A DNA stretch of 64,000 bases from Atriophallophorus winterbourni (Eukaryota; Platyhelminthes; Trematoda; Plagiorchiida; Microphallidae). The stretch covers positions 31,202 through 95,201 of the forward strand of contig JACCGJ010020013.1 in the NCBI GenBank assembly GCA_013407085.1, read 5' to 3'. How positions within the stretch are numbered: the stretch's first letter is position 1; each line of letters opens with the position of its first letter. The notes under the pieces were generated by a model. It ran no database searches and was not told where the DNA came from. It was given only the letters and a program-made list of their open reading frames with translations. Below, one piece after another: positions 24,601-36,600 of this stretch. The position numbers and the translations under genes were made by a program.

Positions 24601-27600
24601 GGAAACGTCGCCGTGGCGGAAGACTCTCAAGCGTCTAACAGCCCCACTAGCCATAGTGGGAACATCGCGCTTACCCGGGTGGGGTCCGAGGGACCGTGAA
24701 GATATGTGGCTGATAACACTCAGTGTGATGGCAAAAGAAAGGAACCAGTGGCGAGAATCCTGCCGTGCTTGTGTCCCCGTTTATCAGTGACCCTCCCTTA
24801 TTCCAAAAAAAGACAAAAAAGATCAAAAACGAAATGTGTAAACAGACAGACAAAAAATCCCCCTTTTTCCTTTCTTTCTTTCATCATGTACCTTCTTCAT
24901 GGTATACTTGTTGGCACATCGTCTGTAAAGACTTGTGTAATAATAATAAATAATAATAATTCCAGGATCATAAAACCTGTTGAGTTTGAGGTCCAGCAGC
25001 ATAGGCTAGTAAGCAATACGAGGATAGCATCGATAGCGCTTTAAACGTATAATGTCATATATTCGCATTTGTTGCTTCAACTCAAGTTCAACGATGAAAT
25101 ACAGCCCGTAACACTCGGGAAAGCATCGTGGTTGGCAACATTGTAAAATATCGCCAAATTGCCTGAACAGAATTCTGCGTCACAAGAAGGGTCCAAGTAT
25201 ACAGTATTTATCAGAAATTACACAAGAAATAGCTCCCAACCCCCACATTGGATAGTTTCATGCTGTTATCAGGTACTGCGTTGCGTTATGAATGCTGTGG
25301 GAAATATTGTTCCCACCACATAGATACAGGAAACTATCACATTCGTGAGATACAGAACCACGGTGGGCATCGAATGAAGCTTGCAGTTCGGACATGATGA
25401 GGCGAATCTTTTCAGATTGCAAGGCTACCAAATAACAAATGTTATGTGTAACAGAATATGTTTTGCGTGTTCACACAACAGCACACAAAAATATTAAACG
25501 ATTAAGGGAATACGAACCTTCCAAGTGTCCAAACATTGGTTGAGCATTGCGTACGAAGGAAAGAAGATCAAAAATCCGTTTGGCACTATTCTTGCCAATT
25601 CGACTATAGCAAAAAAACAAGTTCAACAAATCGACGGTTTCAGCAGTGTGAGGGATAAGAATGAAAAGCAAATTGAAATGTCTTCGGAAATTCAACTTCT
25701 ATAGTAAACCAACGTAAACTATCGCGCGGAGACTAGAGCTTAAGGTGATGTGATAGTTGGTGTGCTTCCATGATCCATCGAGGTATAATGGGTTGTATTT
25801 TAGGCAAAGCAGAGCTACTTGCACCAGAAAGCTTGATGAATAAATGTCAAACGAACATAGTCTCAGCCTGCTGCCTGGTGTGTAAGGCTCTTTAGCCAAA
25901 GGCTTTGTTCAAAAATCCTAATTGTTCTCCTGTCTTAGCAAGGGCGACCTGGCACTATCCTAGCTTACATACCACCATGACAATCGCAAAAATGACGCTC
26001 TACCCGTTCAAAACACTTTTTTCAAGATTCAAGATCTATGGTGAAAAAAGAAAATAGCTGAAGTCAGATTGTGACGGTGGGTCGGGAGATTGAAACCAAT
26101 TTTAAAGAGGTGTCTGAGTGGGTGGGAAATCGTATGGATTATTCGGTATGTCAGGATTAGGTTAGCTCTGATGCGCCTGTGCTCGAAAGTGCACGATCCA
26201 AATCTAGTCAGTCGCTGCCCAAAGGGTAGATAATACAATCAAGTAAACATTTTAGTTGCTTTATGATAAATCCTGTCCAATAGCGAGATGTCTTTTCTAT
26301 ACATGGTATCCAATATTGTTCCGTATAGTCCACAACTGGATGTATTGAGTATTTTTGATAATGAGTGCAGTGGGAAACGTTCGAAAATTCGTCTGAGTAA
26401 GCCGAGTACGCTGCATGCAGGCTTGCTTGAATAAATGTTAGTTTTGAGGTGTAGGCACCTCATTCCAGTGCGTGTGGCTAATCCTCTATAGGTTCAGTAG
26501 CTTTTTATATCCCACCCTTCCCCATCTTTTTAGGATTTTTAACGCGTCATGGGTGTATGGCAGGCAAGCACTTGATAGTTACTACCGGTGTAATGCTGTG
26601 CATGAAGATGATGACGACCTGGGCAAGCCACCCTGTGGACCAAAAATATCACCAGTTAGTATGAAACATCTTGATGGATTTCCAAAGGATAGGGGGAAGA
26701 TCCCCGATAAAGCTAAAAACAAACATCGCTTTGAGTGAGGATTGCCCTACAACTGACTGAGTGACCAGCAAAACACAGAAAAAGTTTAAATAAGCTATTT
26801 GAATGCGCATAGACAAGGTAGCCCAACAATAAAAGAATGAAAAAGCGAAATGAAAATGTCAAAGAGTGAGTTCTTACTCAGAGTGGATCCTAGAGATTCA
26901 CGATAGCAAAGTTTTTCGCGACTGGTGTAGCTGGAATTATGCACTTCACCGCCCCTCCCTTTGGGAATCACAGCGATGCGCACCTGGTCAGGACTGATTA
27001 CATGGGAATTCTGCAGCTGTACCGGGAAAGGACTGCAACGATACGGTATGTTTATTAGTTTAAAATAAAACACATCATCAGATTAAATATAAGAACAGCA
27101 AGATGTATGACTTTACCGATAAGCAACACCTCAATTACTAGCCGATTAAATGAACCAATCGCTCTGTGACGTACCCTACGCGGGTTGGTCTTACGATTCG
27201 CATCCAAAGGTTGTCATAGCCGGGGTGGCAGTGGGGATAAGCTCCCACTGTTTATAAAATGCGCCTATATGGCGCGCGTCTCAAATAGTCCAGCTTCTGG
27301 CCTGCACCAGTGGCACTCCGAGCGGAACTGCTTCTACCAACAGGAGAATGGGCGAGGGCGAGTGACTGGCGCCTGAAAACCAGTTTGCTTCGGGCAGATG
27401 GAGCTCGTTAGCATGAGAGGGCATTTCATCTAAGGGAAGGAAAACCCTGATTTTAAACCTCCGCTGCCTTGTGGGATACCCGATCGCGGGAAAGGCTTCG
27501 AGAGAAAACCCTGAGGAAAAATTTGGAACAGAGTCTGGTAGACCTTTAGTTGGTCCACACCACCTCTTTCTGGCAACTTCCTGCTGCCTTGCAGGTCGCA

Positions 27601-30600
27601 CTTGGTTGTGCAAAGGCTGGAGAAGCTGACTCGAACAAACGCTGAGTGGTGCTCGGGACGCCGCTTTGTACCCAAATTCTCAAGAATCTTTATTGAAGCC
27701 GACTTATCCTCCAGGAGGAGATAGTCGCACAAAAGTAAAAGTAAGTAACAGTGTAACAGCATAAATTAGGAATTGCACGGGCATTCGCTGAACAAAACTA
27801 CGGAACAGGTGAAGAGAGTTCTGATAGTTGAAGCGTGTGTTAGCAAAGCTGTGGGAATTAGCGGTGAATTACACTCACGTAGTGCACAACCTGTAATCAA
27901 TGGAGACTCGTGGTGCAAAAGAAATGGTCATTAAAAAATGAACACCTAAGCTGAGAGCAATTTCGGGGTGAGGATTTACTTTGACACACGAGCCGCTTCG
28001 TACTGAGGGATAGAAACAGCAGCAAACATTGGTCGGTTGCATTCTACCTACCAACTGTGAATGGCTTCAGCAACCTAAATCTGACCTTGGAAGTGTTCTG
28101 TTACTTAGACAGGTCCATTTGCTTACCAGACCGTTTATAATTCGTATGGCGCCACTGCAGCCCGTAAGATTGGCGCTTAAATCTATTCTGGTTAAGCGAT
28201 TTCACCCATCCGACAGAGTGAAAAGTTGCTGCAGGTATTTTTCCAAATATTTATTCTATCCATGGGCATACTGGAGATCTGAATTGAGAGCATTTAGCGA
28301 TATAGTCATCCGTGGCGGGATTCGGCCCTGAACTGCACGATCCGCTGTGCCGCTGCTACCTCACCAACATTATTTCACACAACTAATTACTTGATAATAA
28401 AACACGGCTTTACTTCGCTTAGCGAGTACATTCTACTGAAGTTAAGTTTTTTTATCCGCAGCACCACAAAGTGCCGAACAATTAACATTTCTGCTTCATC
28501 CACTTCATCGATTGTATACTAAACCACCTTCACATAACACGTTTCCCAATATATTTCCTTAAAAAACCTTGAAAAGGAAGTGACAAGTTATCATCAGTGA
28601 GGGTATGGAACGCATGCTAGCAATCAAATATTCACAAAATGGTCAGATTACTAGTCGATAACATGGACAATAATTACGGTTCGTAAAAGTTAATGATTGA
28701 ACACGGATACAACAATTAGACTGCTATGAATCCGCGTGTAGAAAAAAAGAAAAACATACTAAACTTGAAACGGACAAAAAAACATTCCCCGGAAGAAAGT
28801 AAAATACGGCTATTCAACTTACGTTCGTAACTCTAGTTGTAGCGGTTCCACGGGGTATAAGGTCCCGCTTGTTAAAATCACACAGCGAACCTCCTCTTTT
28901 AACAATTGTTGCATCGCGCTGAAATAACGAAAACAACGCAGCCGTGACCAACGAAACAGCAAAACATCGTACTAACATTGAAGACCATAAACCCTGTATT
29001 GATAAAAGATAAATGTATTCCTTACCAACAGCCGGTTCGTGGTATTAAGGGCAATACGGGTTCCTCTCTAAAACCTATGGATTCGCTTGCTTAAGAATAA
29101 CAATTCAGTCCGCCACTAAGTCGATTCGATTGTATGGGGTAAAACATTTGGTTCATCGAAGAATTAGATTTTTATGATAGACGCTGGATGACCTATTCAC
29201 ATGGTAAATCGAAGTCAACCGATTTAGTCCATCGAACTGAGGGCGCGGGGATGTGAACACCACAAAAAGCTGGTTATTTTTGTAGAATCGATCGATTAAC
29301 TTAGATCACACTCAATTGAAAGACTATTTAACGTTCGCTGTGCAAAACTACTTATGCATGATGCATGAAAGCATTAGCCTGGTCCAGGCAAAGTGCCCCA
29401 CAGTCAGAAACTGCACGAGGGCTGAGATACTGTCAGGTTGCCCAGGACTAGACAGACATGAGATAGAAAATAAAAAGGAAAATTGTAGTGAGACTCCAGC
29501 GTATTTCAGCATGCATGCAAAACCACTTAACTTAAGTACAAACAGAGATGAGCCAGGATAGTTTTAGATCATTTTCTCACGATTCAGCAGATCCGGTTAT
29601 ACGAAATACAGCATGTGGATGTGAATGAACAGAGCAAACTCACCGTCCAGGACTCAAGCACCAATAGCTCACGGTGCGATCGGTGCCCGATTCGTTCGAG
29701 GCAGATTGTTCACGAATGTCCCAGACGTTGTCTCGAGCATGTCTCTTGGAATCGAGAATTTTCTCATCCTTCACAAACACGCGATAGCAACGCGAAAAAT
29801 CCATCGAGACAGAATTCGTAAGGGCAGATAGACGATTGTGGTGTTTGCTATCAAAGACGGACTAAAAAAGGAAACGCGCGCTATGTTATGGAAGATGTAA
29901 CGGTGGTTAATAATAAACACGACTGAGCGAAGCAGAGCAATGATGGAAAATATAGAAGTGAAGTGGGGTTCGTGCAAACGAACCACTCTACCGAAAACGG
30001 TGAGGCGTTATTTCTTAACAAGTAGAATTTCAATGTTGTTACAACAGAAATGGTGTCGCATCTGAGCACCGTAAATAGAATACGTTCATATAAGAACAAA
30101 CAGCACAGTTACACGAGTTTCATTAATTATTATCTGTGATGTCCTCTTTCCAATCAGGATTAAAACAGCGAAATGGGGTGCTTACAAAAATTATTAAACA
30201 CAGGTTTTCGCACTAACTGGGGTCGAAAGAGTTTTCCTAAAATGTACGAGTGAGATGCTCACCTTCAGAAATTCAGCAACTTCATTGATTCCTTTCGGTC
30301 GACGTAGTTTGAGATCTGTCCGAAATAAAGGAAAATGCACTCTGAGGCAAAGGCCCATATATGAACACAATATTGAATCCAAGCAAAGCGCCACACATTC
30401 ATAGGATGCACTTGGGATACGATATATTTATTTGATGTTAAACATGTATGCCTCATATTTGACGCAACCAACTAGCGGACGCAGATCCAAGTGGAAGCTC
30501 AGTATCGGAACATCTGATGTCACTTGACTGCTGACCATGATACACAAAACAACGTAATAAATGATATGTAACCGGGCCTGTATATTCAACGACATTACCG

Positions 30601-33600
30601 CATCCTTAACATCATGTTAGGGCAGTCTGACAGGGTATCTCGACAGTTGAAGTCTCGCAAACTGCTTGAAGAAATGCTTGTAGAACTGATTCAAACCAAA
30701 ATAAAGATAGCACTGGATGAGTGCTATATATAAAGACAGATTTACATTCCAGTTCAAGATAATGAAATTGAAACGAAAATAAAAAACGGCGTACTTTCCG
30801 CTCCAGGCGCGACAGAAAGCACCTCGTCAATTGACTGTATTGCTTGGTCCTTAGTGTGCGCAGATAAACCTGCTTTCCCCAAAAGCTCGAACAGAAACCT
30901 GCGGTTAAAAGTATAAAAATAACGTGAAACTCCCATATGAAGTATTAAAAAATAGCGATTTGCGTGAGAAGATGGAATAGTTGCGCTCAACGAGGTGCGA
31001 AAATAAACGTTCGCATGGCTTTTGAAAGTTGTACGCTAATACTGATGTTTTGAATGCACTTATTACAGAACAGAGTGATATTTGCATACTAATTCATCGT
31101 CCAGTGGACAAAATCCTTCAATCCAAAAGGTTTTTAAGATTTCTTGATCACCTATTCAGCAAGATTTCGCTTATTAGTTCTATATTGAAACGGCGTCGCT
31201 GTCAATATGGCTATATGGGTTTAGTTTAAGCAGATAAAGGCTTCGAAAAACCAAACTGTGTACGGTTGGAGTGGAACTTGCGCCTAGTCAGCGTTCACGA
31301 GATTCCAGATCGCGAAGGTTGAGTACTTTAAAAATACAGCTCAGGATCGTGTTCAGCAAGGGCCTCGTTGTAGACATTTTAATTTTCCACGATCTTGTTT
31401 GTTGTCTAGTAGGCAAAGAAAGCTGATTATGAAGCATGGCAGTGAAAGCCGGAAAAATACATCCGTTGAGTCATCGCTCAATTTTTTTCGTCGATGTGTA
31501 GGCATCGTATCTATGCACTTACTCTTCTACAGATAGTGGGTCATTTTAAGTCCCACCATCTTACATCCAACCCGGATTTCATTGTATCCTGGTGGTATGT
31601 TAATCCGGCATTTGGCACTTAGTACCGATTAAACACTTTCGTTGGTGATTATAATGATGCATACACTTGCAACCGTGTTTCCTAAAAAATAAATAAAATA
31701 TAAAGAATTGAGAAACCTGAGATCCACCGACTACCATGAGAAAAAACTTTGATCAAGCTGTGAGTTAGGCAGAATTACATGAGTTTAATGTAAAATGGCC
31801 AGGTTGTGATCAGAAGCAAAACGATAGATTTGAAATAATCATTAAATTAGGCTCCGCGCAGTCGCAGAACAAATAAAGGCGTTTCTCCAATTTTCTAAAC
31901 ATTGCACAATCAGTCACTCGTCAGGTTGAAATGGTTCGAAATTGAGTTACTGGAAGGCACCGATCGGAAGTGATCACTATTGTAACTCCATGGAGGGTGA
32001 ATACAAAACAAAGTGCAACTGCAATGCAATGTCTCCGTCCAATAAGTGAATGTGACGCACATTTTAATCAAAACTTCACCGATGAAAATAGACAACATCG
32101 ACTCACTCGCTTGTCTTTGTCAAACCATCCTGATTAACTTCGAGTGAATCGAGCAAGCGCTCAAATTCAATGAGTTGTCCTGAAAAATGAAGTGACTAGA
32201 CAGAACAAACTTACCTTTCAGAACAAGCAGCTTTTCCAAATTCAGCGAAGCGACTATAAACGAAATATTACGAGAAGAAATATGAAGTGAACCATAAATT
32301 CTGAAGAATATTTAGGATACATAATGGTGAACAAACGGTCGAGTTCATAGTATTTACAAGTTTCAATAGTTTCAAAATTGGAGGGAAACGTTTTGAGGAA
32401 CTGCCTAGGAGTTTAATCCAGCTAAAACGTTGTACGTAGCACATAGGATCTAATTATCATTCAGCAGCCAGTCTGAAGCATGTGCTAAAAGCGAGTAAAA
32501 TATGACATATCTTCTCCAACGTACAAAAATGAAAATACGCATGATTCATTTACGAATTATCTGTGGTATGACAGCGTCGAGCAGTTGGATAGGAGTGGTG
32601 ACCCAGTTGAACAACAGTGGTTCATATTGAAGGCTGCCACTCAGAATGCGGTATTAAAAATCCTAGGCAACGTTTCTTGCCACCGGCGAGACTGGATCTC
32701 TAAGAACGCCATCAAGCTCTTTGCCCAAGCAAGCTATGCCCGAATGTATGGTGCTTCTGATTACTGCCTCCTTAGGACAGCTGATACACGATCCGCCCGT
32801 AAGGATCGCCAGCTATACTGAGCGGAAACTGCATCTGAAATGGAAGCTGTGACAGGCATGGGAAACATTGAAAGACGGTTTCGCCTGATTCGCACCGAAT
32901 CTGGAATCTGTAGTTTTATCACGTACCTTAGAGATTGGTCGGGACAGCTAATATTTGACCTTAATTACAAGATAGATAGGTGGGTTGAACATTTCGTCAG
33001 CTACTGAACAGCCCGTCAGCTATCAGTAGAGTAATCACTGCTCCGGTATAGAGCTGCGGCTACTCGGTCAACTGCGATGCCCCATCAGAGTACGAGATCT
33101 CAATTGTTTTGCAACGAATAAAGATCGCTAAATCTTCAGGTGATGACGGAATTTCCGTCGAACTTATTAAAGAATGTGCTGGCGCATTATTATCTCCACT
33201 GCACAAACTGTTTTGTACTATCTCCGAGACGGAAGTTTTCCCGTCAGACGTAGATGATGTCTATAATCCTACCCCTGCCCAAACGTGGAGATAAATCGGT
33301 GTGTTCCAAGTCTCCTCGATACGCAGCTGAACTATTTGTGACGCTACTACTTAATTGGTTCTCCACTGAATGAAATTTGCGCACTTGAGTCAAGCAAGGT
33401 GGTTAAGCCCCACAGCGGGATGCGTAGACCAAATATTCACTTTGTACCAACAGCAAACGATAGCTTGTTTTATTGATTTCAGCGCCGCGTTCGATTCCAT
33501 AGACCGTGGCTGTTTATGTGACATCACGCTATCCGAGCTCGTTAGCCTAATAAGAGCCTATTACAACTGTACAAGGGCTTCGGTTCATGTCAATAGTGAA

Positions 33601-36600
33601 GAATCTCGCGAATTTAATTTGCACACAGGAGTCAGGCAAGGTTGTCCGTTATCATCAGTTCCGTTCAACTATGCCGCAGATTGGATTATAAACCAGGCAT
33701 TAACGGACTATCAAGGGGTTCAAAATTCAACGGATCTCTGGATATCCTATCTCGACTGCGCCGATGATGTAGTTGTTTTTGGCGAAAATGCCGAAATGCT
33801 GCAAAGGATTTCAGACCGCATTAGTAGCACTGCTACGAAAGTCGGTCACGAGATAAATATTAATGATCTGTGATGATTTGAGCCCCAGTGCGAGAAGTTT
33901 CACGCAATAAGAGGAATTTTTAAAAAAAACAGATTATCATTTGCGCATATTCGTGTAGATTAGTAGCAAATATAGACGGCAACCAACTTTTGTCCTCGCC
34001 CGATCGAGAAATGTCGAATTTAGTAAGATTGTCGACCTGGTCAGAATCAGGAGCCAATTCATCGGTCGATGCAGCCTGGGAGGTCAGATTGAACACGACC
34101 TCGCAAACAATACGCAGATACTCGATCGCGGAAGCCAAGGTGCTAGACCGTAAGGATACTGACGCCGCATCTTCACAAACCTGTTCCTGGAAGGGGGAAA
34201 TAGCAATGAAAAGCGAAAGAGATGACTACTTACAATGTTGTGCGCTTCGTCAAAAATGACCGCGGCGTTTTCCAATTCAATATTGTACAGACGACGAATC
34301 TGTAAATTGTGGTGAACAAGTAGGCATCATTCAGCCTGTGAAAGATGGGTTGATGATGAAATTGGAAAAAGTAAAACATACTTTGGGGTCTAGCAGATAG
34401 TTATACGGCGTGAAGACAATTTCGGCTCCTGTCTTCAGCTCCCGGGACATGTAATAAGGACAACAGCTTAAAACCGAAATTGACAAAAACGAAAGACTGT
34501 TACTATTTGTTCGGGTAAAAAAATCAAGTGGAGCACAATCAAATTATTAAAGGTGTTCGGTTAACAAACGGTACGTAGTTATACAGATTTTTGTCAACCC
34601 CAGAGAATGCGCTCTGGTCAAAACCAGCACCAAGGCCCAAACTAAAATTATTCAACCCGTTTGAGAAGTTTGTTAATAAATGTTTCTCCAAGTTGAGGTG
34701 TGGATATTTTAATCCAGTGCAAGTGTGCACTGCAATTAATTTCCGACATTCAAAGTTTTGTCTTGGTTGCGAGATATTTAGGTATCAATACTTGTCATCG
34801 GCACTGGAGATTATTACGACAGTGACATTCGATGGTAAAAGTTTATTGTGGTCGGAAATCAGATAATATTAAAGCATGCAGTTAAATCCGGGCTAAATAA
34901 TTGTTTGCTAGGATTGCATAACATTATCTACCGTAAAAAACAAATATTAGATGCATTTACATATTAAAATGGCATTTTAGGCAGCATACCTGTGAACTTT
35001 TCCTACTTTGACCAAATCTTCAATATCCGCTACGCCATCAGCTTTCAGAGTATTGATGATGTCGTCGCGTTTTGCTGAAAATAGTGATTACAAAATGTAT
35101 GGAAATCTCAAAATGGCAAGCGTTATAGCATGTCAAAATGGAAATTAGTTAATTACTGCAACAAAACATTCCTAATCGAGGGTGAGATCGAAAAATTTTC
35201 GTATCACCTGTTTGAAATCCCAGTGCTGGTAAGATTCCCGTAGATTTAGTTAAAAAAAATTGAAATCTGATTGCTAGGGTCAAGTGAAACAACAAAGAAA
35301 ATGTCACCTTTGTTCGATGCATTTTTTCTACTTTCCAACTGGTTTCTCTAAATTGCTTAACGCAATTTTGTCCGTATGCTTAAACAACAGTGAGACGGAT
35401 AGATTTTCAACCCACAGTTCTAATGCTTTCTTCTTCCTTTCAAAGAGTACATTATTGGTACCATAATCAATAAAAGCATGAATGGATCAGTAAGCAAACA
35501 TTACAGTACGTTTTCCGTCAAGGCACTTTACATGTGAGAGAAAGTTGTGATGCATAAAAATCGTATCAAAAATGTTACCGCGTATAACAGATAAATGCGT
35601 AAATATAACAATGCTTTATACGTACTGAATGTTTAGAAGTTTGAAAAAGGATGTTTGATGAAACAACACGAAATCTGCTGAGGATCAATTAAGTTTTTTC
35701 AAAGATTTTCTTTTAATGATTAAATCACTGTGCTCACTAACATCTATGCTTAAGTTCAACACATGGTTTCAAGTAAGGTGCAAAGAAAACATGAACTCGA
35801 TTTCACACATATAATATGATTAACATTCAATTTGCGAAAATGAAGAACAGTGAAAATGGAATTCGCACTATCGCAGACGAATAGTTGATTGATGAAAGAG
35901 TAAGATTCCGCACAGAGAGTAAAATGAAAACGAAATGCTAGTTATGTTAATTTCGGGGGATGTAAGCAACAGATCACTTTGGAAATGCTAGTTATGTTTG
36001 CTGAAAAACTTCAGTATAATTTGAGATATTATAGCGAATGGGGGTAGATAGAGGCCGGGAATGATTGCGTAATGACATCTCAGGTCAACAAGTGGTACCT
36101 GGTGCACACCTGGCCACTTAACGCATTTTTGAGTCATCGGATCGACAATAACCACGTTCCCCCCGCGTTGCACGCACACACATCCATTGTCTCTCGATTC
36201 ATCCATGAGGTCAACCTGTCCAACGATAATTGCGTTCATCCATGAATCCCACAACACAAGAGAAGCCCATCGGTCCAATGCTTTTATTACGCACAAGACA
36301 ATTAACAAAACACGCGCCTATCAGTATATAGGCAAAACAAACAATCACACTCAACTTGTCTGTCACTGCAAGCTGATATTTCAGTCGATTTCTTGCAACC
36401 CGGTACAATTCAAGCACTCGCTACGTAGGGCCCATTTGACCGACTTTAACGAATTGCATATCGTTCGAAAGCTCGTGATCAGTGCTCATCGCTAACGCAC
36501 TTCGCACCTACGCAGTATGAAACCACAAGTTCATTGTTACGAACACATCAGTAGTCTCAAAATGACGAGTAGATAAAGCTGTCGTCAGATTGAGCAATCG

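Noticed and set aside
24930..24962. Independent microsatellite
   Set aside because: The AAT run directly ends an RTE-like 3' UTR, so it is the LINE tail.
25330..25440. Possible RTEL1 exon on the minus strand with [15 protein letters not shown]
   Set aside because: In the required phase it gives an unrelated peptide and no match to the expected segment, which was found at 23980-24036 instead.
30200..30245. Extra RTEL1 mini-exon ENSFDP after exon 11
   Set aside because: It looks like the human segment, but it hits a stop and leaves the wrong phase. Joining 30263 directly to 29861 keeps frame and aligns better.
35988..36495. Overlapping antisense ORFs of about 100 codons in RTEL1 intron 3
   Set aside because: No recognisable domain, and neither fits the RTEL1 phase or alignment.
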